NCBI GenBank assembly: GCA_964460755.1
Contig: CAYWQL010000032.1
Coordinates: forward strand, 1 to 14,036
Reading direction: 5' to 3'
Length of the DNA: 14,036 nucleotides
DNA from: JAYFNU01 sp964460755
GTDB lineage: Bacteria > Bacillota > Clostridia > Oscillospirales > Ruminococcaceae
Part shown: positions 1 through 6,578 of the stretch, piece after piece
How positions within the stretch are numbered: position 1 is the stretch's first letter
Layout of the letters: every line of letters begins with the position of its first letter
Program-made: the position numbers and the translations under genes
The notes under the pieces: generated by a model
Database searches by the model: none
The model's input: only the letters and a program-made list of their open reading frames with translations
What the model was told of the DNA's origin: nothing

Positions 1-76
1 GCGGGTTTAGCTCATCTGGTAGAGCGCCACCTTGCCAAGGTGGAGGTAGCGGGTCCGAGTCCCGTAACCCGCTCCA
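1..76 (+). tRNA. tRNA-Gly (anticodon GCC)
   Basis: Complete cloverleaf. The acceptor stem pairs GCGGGTT (1-7) with AACCCGC (66-72). The anticodon stem CCACC/GGTGG encloses the seven-base loop TTGCCAA, giving anticodon GCC (glycine). The T-arm is GCGGG-TCCGAGT-CCCGT. Base 73 is T, as usual for bacterial tRNA-Gly, and CCA is encoded at 74-76. The gene starts at the first base of the window, so its promoter, or a tRNA cluster upstream, cannot be seen. Confidence 0.97.
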
Positions 77-77
77 T

Positions 78-112
78 ATCGTCGCAAGCTTTAACAGTTT
101 GCGACGATTTTT
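78..112 (+). terminator. Rho-independent terminator of tRNA-Gly
   Basis: ATCGTCGCAA (78-87) pairs perfectly with TTGCGACGAT (99-108). The stem can extend inwards by three more pairs, one of them G-U, to a loop at 91-95. It is followed by a run of T at 108-112. It begins two bases after the tRNA CCA end, so it most likely ends the tRNA transcript. Confidence 0.85.
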
Positions 113-213
113 ATGTTATAATGAATTATAATTTGATGCTATTAAACGCGGAAAGCTTGATTTAAAAGAACGGCGTTATTTCGTCAAGGAAGATAGAGAA
201 AGAGGAAATATTA

Positions 214-618
214 ATGAATAATAAATCGTGGGATACGCTGTATGCGCGCGCAAAGGCGCTCGTGAACGACAGAAGTCTAACCGGGCTTATGTCGGCAGGA
301 GGTGTTGCGGCGGCGATTATGACCGACAAGGGAAACATTTTTACAGGTGTCTGCATAGATACGGCGAGCTCGCTCGGAATGTGCGCGGAGCGAAACGCCA
401 TGGCAAATATGATAACAAACGGTGAAAGCAAAATTGTTGCAGTTGTCGCCGTTTTGGACGACGGAAGCGTCGCTTCGCCTTGCGGAGCGTGCAGAGAGTT
501 TATGATGCAGCTCGATAAAACAAGCAAGGATATCGAAATCCTTCTTGATTACGAAAGCAAAAAGACTGTGCGACTCGGCGAGCTTATGCCCGACTGGTGG
601 GGCGAAAAGTATTTATGA
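214..618 (+). CDS. Cytidine deaminase family protein (zinc-dependent nucleoside deaminase)
   Basis: A 134-residue protein, the usual size of small tetrameric cytidine deaminases, which convert (deoxy)cytidine to (deoxy)uridine in pyrimidine salvage in the cytoplasm. The zinc site is intact: CAER at 57-60 gives ligand Cys57 and the proton-shuttling Glu59, and PCGACRE at 89-95 gives Cys90 and Cys93. Two regions that normally hold the nucleoside are changed. The family's NxE before the CAE motif reads C-I-D here (residues 47-49), and the usual SNFxVGAA segment reads SAGGVAAA (27-34). The substrate may therefore not be plain cytidine; blasticidin-S-deaminase-like enzymes also vary here. The start ATG follows AGAGG (201-205) with 8 bases between. 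Two TATAAT boxes (117-122 and 127-132) lie upstream, but neither has a clear -35. The gene stands alone between two tRNA genes. Confidence 0.88.
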   Translation: MNNKSWDTLYARAKALVNDRSLTGLMSAGGVAAAIMTDKGNIFTGVCIDTASSLGMCAERNAMANMITNGESKIVAVVAVLDDGSVASPCGACREFMMQLDKTSKDIEILLDYESKKTVRLGELMPDWWGEKYL

Positions 619-639
619 TAATTTAAATTGCATATGAAG

Positions 640-677
640 AAAAAACGCAGGGCATATGATTTTACATATGCCCTGCG
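640..677 (-). terminator. Terminator of tRNA-Cys (minus strand)
   Basis: CGCAGGGCATATG (646-658) and CATATGCCCTGCG (665-677) form a perfect 13-bp stem with a six-base loop. A run of six A (640-645) lies on the left, which is a U-tract when read on the minus strand. The polarity therefore fits the end of the leftward tRNA-Cys transcript, with the hairpin beginning 33 bases past the tRNA. The right flank has no T-run, so it is a poorer terminator for the deaminase gene. Confidence 0.85.
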
Positions 678-685
678 AGCTGTTC

Positions 686-710
686 AGGTTAAATAAAATT
701 AACCTAATTT

Positions 711-711
<1 letters not shown>
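686..711 (+). terminator. Possible weak terminator after the deaminase gene
   Basis: AGGTTAA (686-692) pairs with TTAACCT (699-705) around a six-base A-rich loop, followed by AATTTTT. The stem is short and AT-rich, and its T-run touches the end of tRNA-Cys, so this is only a weak call. Confidence 0.35.
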
Positions 712-785
<74 letters not shown>

Positions 786-808
786 ATCGAGTTAAAAACG
801 CAGTTATT

Positions 809-837
809 ATAATAATATAAAAGGGCGAAATAGTCAA
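809..837 (-). promoter_or_regulatory. Promoter of tRNA-Cys
   Basis: On the minus strand TTGACT (837-832) is separated by exactly 17 bases from TATTAT (814-809), a good sigma-A-type match. A TATAAT three bases further on is an alternative -10 with a spacing of 20. Predicted transcription start is near 802, about 17 bases before the tRNA. Confidence 0.75.
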
Positions 838-950
838 CCTCAAATCTCAAGTTTTTTGGTTCGATTTTTTATTTACTTATTTTACAGTTTATCGACTTGC
901 TGTATCCCCCAAAAAAAATCGAGCAATTAACGTTTATCATTAATTAATAC

Positions 951-979
951 TTGACATACATAAACGCAAGTGATAAGCT
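951..979 (+). promoter_or_regulatory. Promoter of the ABC export operon
   Basis: A perfect -35 TTGACA (951-956) and a 17-base spacer lead to a weak -10 TAAGCT (974-979), which is helped by an extended TG at 971-972. Start of transcription would be near 986, leaving a leader of about 100 bases. Two short inverted repeats flank the -35: CGTTTAT (931-937) with ATAAACG (960-966), and TTATCA (934-939) with TGATAA (971-976). They could bind a regulator, but this is unproven. Between 838 and 930 I see nothing else. Confidence 0.55.
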
Positions 980-1083
980 TTGCTCATTGTAAAAAAGGTG
1001 TTTTGTTAAACATCTGTAGATTTAAGCATAATTTAAGATTATTCAAGTATACTTATCGCATTATTGTGAAAATGGAGAATAAT

Positions 1084-2805
1084 ATGAAAGATATAAAAGG
1101 CGTAAAGACAAAAAATCTCGCAAGCAGGGTCCTTGGCGGAGTTTGGGGCTTTATAAAAAAACACAAAGCGCTTTCTATTATTATTGCAGTCGCGCTCGTT
1201 ATTGTTATTGCCCTTTTTGCTTCGTCCTCTAAGCTAAGGACTGACTCACAAAAAAACGCCGGAACGCAAACCTACATACGAACGACTATTCTTCAAAAAA
1301 CTTCGCTTGACGACACGATAAGCGCGACGGGAAGCGTAAAGAGCGCCGACGTATCAAACGTGACGACCACACTTAATTTAACCGTTAAAACTATCGAGGT
1401 TCAGGTAGGAGATATCGTCAAAAAGGGCGATGTTATCCTGACGCTCGATACAAGCGAGCTTCAAAAACAAATTGACAAGGCAAAGGAAGACCTCGCCGAC
1501 TCAACCGACAAGGCAAACTCCGCTTATTCCTCGGCGTGTACGGCGTACGACGCCGCTGTAAGCTCAAGGTCGACGGCAAAAACCGCACTCGACGCGGTAA
1601 CGAAAAACTATACCGATGCTAAAGCGGTATATGACCTGGCGGTAAGCCTAATTGCGGCGGAGCAAAAGGCGTATGACGCCGCAGTTACAGCGGAAGCGGC
1701 CGCGGCAACGGCATATAACAACGCATATACAGCGTATCTTTCTGCGCGCGCGGCGTGTGCTGACCCGACAACACATATCGAGAGCGATTCTACTTCTTTT
1801 GCAAACGAACCTCAAGACGGCTGTAAGTTGGCATATGACAATATGGCGAGCGCAAAAACCGCGTTTGAAACAGCGACAAATAATAAGCAAACGGCTTCCG
1901 ACAATCTAAACAGCATTAAAAGCTCGGTCGGCTTTTCGGCAAAAGAATCGGCTTATAGTGCCTCGAAAACTGTCTATGACGCGAGATACAGCGCCTATAC
2001 CGCCGCTTGCGACGCGGTTGACGAAAGGTATAACGCGAAGAATACAGCGTACACAGCCTACACAAAAAGCAAGACAAGCGACACCCTCGAGGAGCTTTAC
2101 GATAAGCTTGAGAAATGCACGCTTGTGGCTGAAACGTCCGGAAAGGTTACGGCGGTCAACGCGACGGTTGGTAACATCGTAACGGGCAACGCCGCGACAA
2201 TTCAAGACACCGACAATCTCGTGGTCGCTATTTCGGTAGCCGAATACGACATTTCAAAAGTAAAGGTTGGAATGCCCTGCGTAATCAAGACCGACGCAAC
2301 CGACGGGGAAATCGCCGGCGAGCTTAGTATGATAAGCCCAGTTGCGAACGCTTCAACGGGCATGGGTGCGGGAACCTCGACGAGCAGCACCTTTGACGCC
2401 GAGGTCACGGTTCTCGGCGGTTCAAACGGGCTTCTTGTCGGAATGAACGCAAAGGTCGAAATCATAGTTTCAAGCGTTGCGAACGTATTCACCGTTCCCT
2501 CGGACGCGGTTGAAACCGACGAAACGGGGAAAAGCATTATTTATGAAAAGACCGGCGGAACGAATTTTGAGCCGGTATTTACGCCCGTTTCCGTAACTGT
2601 CGGAAAGAGCAACGACTACTATGTCGAAATTTCCGGAGATTCACTTCGCGAGGGTATGGAAATACGCTCGAGCGCGGTTGAAGAGGAAGCGACGGTTACG
2701 GTTGACAATGGCTTCGGAAGCTTCGGAGGAAACGTATCCTTTGGGGGCGAAATGCCGTCGGGAGGCGGTGGGAATATGCCGCCGAATATGGGGGGCAGCC
2801 GATGA
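1084..2805 (+). CDS. ABC exporter periplasmic-adaptor-like subunit (HlyD/MacA/YknX family)
   Basis: A 573-residue membrane-anchored adaptor that works outside the membrane with the two downstream products in a MacAB/YknXYZ-type export pump; the substrate is unknown. Residues 1-28 are basic and cytoplasmic, and 29-47 form the single membrane anchor. The two halves of a biotinyl-lipoyl-like domain are near 95-122 and 343-375. Between them lies an Ala/Tyr-rich coiled-coil hairpin of about 220 residues, with Cys225 and Cys247 bracketing its middle. A beta-barrel region follows, then a membrane-proximal domain. Residues 543-573 are a Gly/Met-rich tail. The protein is far longer than YknX (about 380), mainly because of the hairpin. 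ATG at 1084 is chosen because GGAG (1074-1077) lies 6 bases before it and because the predicted transcript starts after the GTG at 970. ATG 1072 is an alternative. Confidence 0.88.
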   Translation: MKDIKGVKTKNLASRVLGGVWGFIKKHKALSIIIAVALVIVIALFASSSKLRTDSQKNAGTQTYIRTTILQKTSLDDTISATGSVKSADVSNVTTTLNLTVKTIEVQVGDIVKKGDVILTLDTSELQKQIDKAKEDLADSTDKANSAYSSACTAYDAAVSSRSTAKTALDAVTKNYTDAKAVYDLAVSLIAAEQKAYDAAVTAEAAAATAYNNAYTAYLSARAACADPTTHIESDSTSFANEPQDGCKLAYDNMASAKTAFETATNNKQTASDNLNSIKSSVGFSAKESAYSASKTVYDARYSAYTAACDAVDERYNAKNTAYTAYTKSKTSDTLEELYDKLEKCTLVAETSGKVTAVNATVGNIVTGNAATIQDTDNLVVAISVAEYDISKVKVGMPCVIKTDATDGEIAGELSMISPVANASTGMGAGTSTSSTFDAEVTVLGGSNGLLVGMNAKVEIIVSSVANVFTVPSDAVETDETGKSIIYEKTGGTNFEPVFTPVSVTVGKSNDYYVEISGDSLREGMEIRSSAVEEEATVTVDNGFGSFGGNVSFGGEMPSGGGGNMPPNMGGSR

Positions 2806-3539
2806 GCGACGTGAAAGGCGACTTCGATAAGCTTCCCGTAATAGATATGAAAGGGATAATTAAACGCTTTTATATCGGAAAACCAAATGAGCTCGAAATT
2901 CTTCACGAAATTGATTTAACCGTCCGCGAGGGCGAGTTCGTTTCGATAGTCGGTGAATCGGGGAGCGGCAAGTCAACGCTTATGAACATAATCGGCGCGC
3001 TCGATAAGCCGACCGAGGGAAGCTATTTTCTCGACGGGTTTGATATTATGAGCGCAAAGGATAAAGAGCTTTCAAAAATAAGAAATCAAAAAATCGGCTT
3101 TGTTTTTCAAACCTTCAACCTTATCGGACGTACGACGGCGCTGAAAAATGTCGAGCTGCCTATGCTTTATGCCGGCGTTGCGGCAGGAGAAAGGACAAAA
3201 AGGGCAAAAAAACTTTTGGAGCTTGTCGGTATGTCCGACCGCGCTAAGCATGAGCCCAACGAGCTTTCAGGAGGTCAAAAACAGCGCGTCGCAATAGCGC
3301 GAGCACTCGCAAACGACCCGTCCATTATCCTTGCGGACGAGCCGACGGGTGCGCTCGATTCGGAAACCAGCCGAAATGTTATGGATATATTCCATGAGCT
3401 CCATGAAAAGCACGGCAAAACCGTCGTGCTTATTACCCATAACCAAAGTCTCGCCGAGGAAACACAGCGAGTTATTAAGCTTCTTGATGGGCGTATACTC
3501 AGCGAGCGAGGGGGTGTCGGACATGGAATTATGGGATAA
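2802..3539 (+). CDS. ABC transporter ATPase (MacB/LolD/YknY-type)
   Basis: This 245-residue ATPase powers the exporter on the cytoplasmic side of the membrane. All nucleotide-binding motifs are intact: Walker A GESGSGKST at 51-59, Q-loop Gln103, signature LSGGQKQ at 155-161, Walker B IILADE at 175-180, D-loop near 185-186 and switch His213. The pattern VFQTFNL after the Q-loop is typical of the MacB/LolD group, whose transporters do mechanical work or export rather than import. The ATG overlaps the adaptor's TGA stop (ATGA at 2802-2805), and a run of six G (2790-2795) lies 6 bases before it. Its 3' end overlaps the permease gene by 17 bases, so the three genes are translationally coupled. Confidence 0.95.
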   Translation: MSDVKGDFDKLPVIDMKGIIKRFYIGKPNELEILHEIDLTVREGEFVSIVGESGSGKSTLMNIIGALDKPTEGSYFLDGFDIMSAKDKELSKIRNQKIGFVFQTFNLIGRTTALKNVELPMLYAGVAAGERTKRAKKLLELVGMSDRAKHEPNELSGGQKQRVAIARALANDPSIILADEPTGALDSETSRNVMDIFHELHEKHGKTVVLITHNQSLAEETQRVIKLLDGRILSERGGVGHGIMG

Positions 3540-4824
3540 CGTACGGCTTGCGATAACAAGCCTTCTTTCGCGCAAAATGCGCTCCTTTTTAACTATGCTC
3601 GGTATTATTATCGGCATCGGTTCGGTTATCGCGATAGTTACCGTCGGCGGTTCGCTCACAGGCTCGATAACGAGCAGTATGCAGGGCTTGGGCGCGAATA
3701 ATATGACCGTAAGCCTTACTGAAAGAAGCGATGAGGACGAGCAGGAAAGTGAAACGACGATAACCTATGGCAGAGACGCCTTTATGTTCGGACGCAGTAC
3801 GCCCGACGACGAAGACCTCATAACTGATGAAATGATTGAGGAATATAAGGACGCCTATGGCGATTATATTTCGGAGATTTCACTTAGTGAAAGCCTTGGA
3901 AGCTCAACCGTTTCCGACAACGGAAACAGCGCAAGCGTCAATTTCACCGGGGTTAACCTTGACTATAAAAAGGCGAACGACATCGTTATGGAAACCGGTC
4001 GCTTCATTAAGCAGGACGACATTGACGATAGTAAACGGGTATGCGTGGTTGCGCGGTCGTTCGTCGACGACGTTTTTGGCGAAAATGTCGACGTTATAGG
4101 CAAGGATTTCACCGTCAATATTAACGGCGTCGCAATAAAGCTTTATATCATCGGAATATACGACGACGGCGAATCGAGCGAAACGGCTTCGATATGGAGT
4201 ATGTTTACCTCTGACGCCACGACGGCGTATGTTCCACTTTCAACGGCGAAAAAGTATGCCGGCAGTGCCGACGGATACCAGAGCTTTACCGTAACGACCG
4301 CGCCGGATATAGACAGCGCCTTCTTTCTCGACGCGACTACAAGGTTTTTCTCAAGCTACTATACAAGAAATCCGTCGTATACTGTCGAAGCTACGAATAT
4401 GGAGACTCTTCTTGATACCGTAACCGATATGCTTTCAACGGTTCAGTACGCCATAGCGGCGATTGCGGCGATAAGCCTTCTTGTCGGCGGTATAGGCGTT
4501 ATGAATATTATGCTCGTCACCATAACCGAACGGACTCGGGAAATCGGAACTCGAAAGGCACTCGGCGCGCCAAACGGAGCAATACGGCTTCAGTTTATTG
4601 TCGAGTCGGTTATTATTTGCGTCATCGGCGGTATAATCGGTATAGTTTTCGGAATTACAATCGGGTCTATTGCTTCGAGTATCCTCGGATATGCTTCGCC
4701 GCCTTCGGTTTCCGCAATAATTATCGCCGTCGGCTTCTCTATGGCGATAGGAATATTTTTTGGTTATTATCCCGCGAACAAGGCGGCAAAGCTTGACCCG
4801 ATTGAAGCGCTTCGTTACGAATAA
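3523..4824 (+). CDS. ABC exporter permease (MacB/FtsX family, YknZ-like)
   Basis: A 433-residue permease with the MacB layout. It has one membrane span near 21-43, a large extracellular domain of about 260 residues, and three C-terminal spans near 308-330, 358-385 and 396-415. The FtsX-family cytoplasmic signature RTREIGTRKALGA is at 337-349, where it contacts the ATPase. The end, DPIEALRYE, is typical of the family. The extracellular domain has a strongly acidic stretch at 68-100. Start ATG 3523 is chosen because AGGGGGTG lies just upstream and because the protein opens with the expected short amphipathic segment and first span. The open frame extends back to 3331, but that part only shadows the ATPase gene. 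No separate ATPase domain is fused, unlike E. coli MacB. The two-component genes that often neighbour such pumps are absent here. Confidence 0.92.
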   Translation: MELWDNVRLAITSLLSRKMRSFLTMLGIIIGIGSVIAIVTVGGSLTGSITSSMQGLGANNMTVSLTERSDEDEQESETTITYGRDAFMFGRSTPDDEDLITDEMIEEYKDAYGDYISEISLSESLGSSTVSDNGNSASVNFTGVNLDYKKANDIVMETGRFIKQDDIDDSKRVCVVARSFVDDVFGENVDVIGKDFTVNINGVAIKLYIIGIYDDGESSETASIWSMFTSDATTAYVPLSTAKKYAGSADGYQSFTVTTAPDIDSAFFLDATTRFFSSYYTRNPSYTVEATNMETLLDTVTDMLSTVQYAIAAIAAISLLVGGIGVMNIMLVTITERTREIGTRKALGAPNGAIRLQFIVESVIICVIGGIIGIVFGITIGSIASSILGYASPPSVSAIIIAVGFSMAIGIFFGYYPANKAAKLDPIEALRYE

Positions 4825-4833
4825 GTAAAAACG

Positions 4834-4862
4834 TTGTTTTTCTGTTGATAAGTTGGTATGAT
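4834..4862 (+). promoter_or_regulatory. Probable promoter of the glycerate kinase gene
   Basis: TTGTTT (4834-4839) and TATGAT (4857-4862) are spaced by 17 bases, a reasonable sigma-A match. The predicted start is near 4869, leaving a leader of about 50 bases. I see no convincing terminator between the permease stop and this site, so read-through from the export operon is possible. Confidence 0.5.
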
Positions 4863-4917
4863 TAAATAAACGTCAAATGAATTAAGGCGTTTGCCGACTA
4901 ATTATGAGGGTACAGAT

Positions 4918-6036
4918 ATGAATATAAAAAAACTGATTATAGCGCCGGACAGCTTCAAGGGCTCAATGAGCTCAAGCGAGGTTGCGGACATAATTGAACA
5001 GGAGGCGCTCCGCGTTTTTCCGGAATGTGAAATCAAAAAGCTTCCTATCGCAGATGGCGGAGAGGGAAGCCTTGACGCAATTGTATTTCTTACAGGCGGC
5101 GAAAAGCGCTCAACAACTGTGATTTCTCCCGACGGAAGTGAAATTGCGGCAAAGTACCTTATCACCGATGACGGGCGTGCAATTCTTGAGCTCGCTGAAA
5201 GCAGCGGTTTTGCGCGGCAGCAGGGGCTGCATCCAATGACCTCATCAACCTATGGCTTCGGGCAGCTTATTCTCGACGCGTTAAATTTTGGCGCGAAAAG
5301 CTTCACTCTTTGTATCGGCGGCAGCGCGACGACCGACGGCGGCTGCGGAATGGCGGCGGCACTCGGTGTTCGTTTTCTTGACAAAAATGGGAAAAGCTTT
5401 TGTCCTTGCGGCAAAACACTTATGGATATCGTCGAAATTGACCTTTCGAAAATTGACGAGCGTATCAGGGAATGCACCTTTACAGTTATGTGCGACGTAG
5501 AAAATCCTCTGTTTGGCGAAAACGGAGCGGCATATAGATACGCTCCGCAAAAGGGAGCGAACGAGGAACAAACATGCGTACTCGACGAAGGACTTCGCTT
5601 GCTCGGCGGTTTACTTCACAAGCTTTTGAATAAGGATGTTTCACATATTGTCGGCGGTGGCGCGGCGGGAGGACTTGGCGCGGGCTGCGTCGCATTTCTT
5701 GACGCGAAGCTTACGAGCGGAATAGAAGCAATGCTTAATCTGTGCGATTTCAATGCACTCGTTAAGGACGCGGACGCGATAATTACGGGCGAAGGAAAGC
5801 TTGACGAGCAGAGCCTTATGGGCAAGGTGCTTTCGGGTATAATTAAGGCTTCAAACGGTCTTCAGATTATATCAATCTGCGGAGTTAACAAATGTGACAA
5901 AGAAGCTCTTTTAAAGAGCAACATCGTCGCGTTTGAAACAAGCGAGGGGATAACGGCGCAGGAAAGCTTGAGCCGCCCGACATATTATTTACAAAAAGCT
6001 TCATCTCGAGCCGTGAGTTATTTAAAAAACAAATAA
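4918..6036 (+). CDS. glxK: Glycerate kinase (glycerate 2-kinase, GlxK/GarK family)
   Basis: A 372-residue cytoplasmic kinase that phosphorylates D-glycerate with ATP, feeding it into lower glycolysis as phosphoglycerate. The family's N-terminal signature APDSFKGSMSS is at 9-19. Further conserved blocks are IADGGEGS (44-51), CIGGSATTDGGCGMAAALG (132-150), GGGAAGGLGAG (246-256) and ITGEGKLDEQS (289-299). Length matches the family (about 375-380) and no core motif is missing. ATG 4918 follows GAGGG (4906-4910) with 7 bases between; an in-frame TTG at 4891 has no such site. The gene has its own promoter and a strong terminator, so it is probably a one-gene unit. No glyoxylate or sugar-acid pathway genes lie nearby to show where the glycerate comes from. 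Confidence 0.94.
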   Translation: MNIKKLIIAPDSFKGSMSSSEVADIIEQEALRVFPECEIKKLPIADGGEGSLDAIVFLTGGEKRSTTVISPDGSEIAAKYLITDDGRAILELAESSGFARQQGLHPMTSSTYGFGQLILDALNFGAKSFTLCIGGSATTDGGCGMAAALGVRFLDKNGKSFCPCGKTLMDIVEIDLSKIDERIRECTFTVMCDVENPLFGENGAAYRYAPQKGANEEQTCVLDEGLRLLGGLLHKLLNKDVSHIVGGGAAGGLGAGCVAFLDAKLTSGIEAMLNLCDFNALVKDADAIITGEGKLDEQSLMGKVLSGIIKASNGLQIISICGVNKCDKEALLKSNIVAFETSEGITAQESLSRPTYYLQKASSRAVSYLKNK

Positions 6037-6053
6037 TTACTGGACAGTTCAGC

Positions 6054-6081
6054 AAAGACCGCTTTCGAGCGGTCTTTTTTT
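6054..6081 (+). terminator. Rho-independent terminator after glycerate kinase
   Basis: AAAGACCGCT (6054-6063) pairs perfectly with AGCGGTCTTT (6068-6077) around a stable TTCG tetraloop, followed by T to 6081. It lies 18 bases after the glycerate kinase stop and just before the next promoter, so it separates the two units. Confidence 0.95.
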
Positions 6082-6091
6082 GTGTTTTACA

Positions 6092-6119
6092 TTGACATTT
6101 TGTTATAAACGGGTATAAT
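6092..6119 (+). promoter_or_regulatory. Promoter of the zinc uptake operon
   Basis: Both boxes are perfect: TTGACA (6092-6097) and TATAAT (6114-6119), with a 16-base spacer. Transcription should start near 6126, inside the adjoining palindrome. A promoter this strong directly abutting an operator suggests a gene set that is normally repressed and switched on fully under zinc shortage. Confidence 0.88.
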
Positions 6120-6120
6120 A

Positions 6121-6145
6121 ACATTTGCGACTTAATCGCAAATGT
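6121..6145 (+). promoter_or_regulatory. Palindromic operator, probably the Zur box
   Basis: ACATTTGCGA (6121-6130) and TCGCAAATGT (6136-6145) are perfect inverted repeats around CTTAA. Counting the inner T-A pair, 11 of 12 positions across the axis are complementary. The length and two-fold symmetry suit a Fur-family dimer site. It starts one base after the -10, so a bound protein would block RNA polymerase. Because the transcript would begin inside the repeat, the hairpin would not form fully in RNA, which argues for a DNA operator rather than a terminator. The bases differ from the Bacillus Zur box as I recall it (ATCGTAATNATTACGAT). Confidence 0.72.
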
Positions 6146-6163
6146 TTTGTGGAGGTGCTTGCT

Positions 6164-6556
6164 TTGAAGGATTATATGACCGAGCAGCGAAAGCTGTTAA
6201 TGCGCCTTTTTGAAGATAATATCGGAAGAAAGATGTCGATTGACGATATACAAAACGAGCTTGAGGGCAAAGCGCAGATAAGTCGAAGCGCGATATACCG
6301 CAACATTGACAAAATGGCGCGTGAGGGCTTGCTCGAAAAGACGGTGAGCCCAGAGGGAAGAAAGACATTTTATCGGTTTAACGCCGACGATAAATGCTGT
6401 GAAAGGCTTCACCTTCGCTGTGAGAAATGCGGAAAGCTTATGCATCTTCAAAGCGAAAAAGAGGAGACGAGCATTACCGCGCTTTTGGAGAAAAACGGCT
6501 TTGAGCTCGACGAACACGCGACAGTTCTTTTCGGAGTATGTACCGACTGCAAATAA
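6164..6556 (+). CDS. zur: Fur-family metal regulator, probably zinc uptake regulator Zur
   Basis: A 130-residue DNA-binding repressor of normal Fur-family length. Residues 7-70 form the winged helix, with the recognition region around SRSAIYRNIDKM (40-51). The C-terminal part holds metal ligands: HLRCEKCG at 83-90 and CTDC at 126-129 give the paired CxxC structural zinc site, and His83, His94 and His118 are candidates for the sensing site. The gene lies directly ahead of a zinc ABC transporter and behind a palindrome in its own promoter, which makes Zur more likely than Fur or PerR. The start is TTG 6164, with GGAGGTG (6151-6157) 6 bases before it. The in-frame ATG at 6176 is too far from that site, and the TTG at 6125 lies inside the operator. 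The rare start may keep the repressor level low compared with the transporter. Confidence 0.88.
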   Translation: MKDYMTEQRKLLMRLFEDNIGRKMSIDDIQNELEGKAQISRSAIYRNIDKMAREGLLEKTVSPEGRKTFYRFNADDKCCERLHLRCEKCGKLMHLQSEKEETSITALLEKNGFELDEHATVLFGVCTDCK

Positions 6557-6578
6557 GTAAAGCTTTGGAGAAATATTT

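Noticed and set aside
117..132. Two TATAAT boxes before the deaminase gene
   Set aside because: No -35-like hexamer lies at a workable spacing for either, so I did not list a promoter, though one may well be here.
970..1083. Upstream extension of the adaptor gene from GTG 970
   Set aside because: It would lie before or within the predicted transcript start, has no ribosome binding site and adds residues unlike any adaptor; GGAG before ATG 1084 is a better start.
1500..2090. Ala/Tyr-rich DNA as a tandem repeat array
   Set aside because: The protein shows recurring AYxAA-like patterns, but spacing is irregular and the DNA units differ; it is coiled-coil bias rather than a true repeat.
2202..2537. 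Minus-strand open frame of 111 codons opposite the adaptor
   Set aside because: It mirrors the third-base pattern of the sense gene and has no recognisable motif or ribosome binding site; the same holds for the antisense frames opposite glxK, the regulator and radA.
3331..3522. Upstream extension of the permease frame
   Set aside because: It runs antiphase inside the ATPase gene and lacks membrane-protein character; ATG 3523 has a good ribosome binding site and the expected N-terminus.
6121..6149. Hairpin plus T-run read as a terminator
   Set aside because: Transcription from the consensus promoter would start inside it, and a proper terminator already lies at 6054-6081; it fits an operator better.
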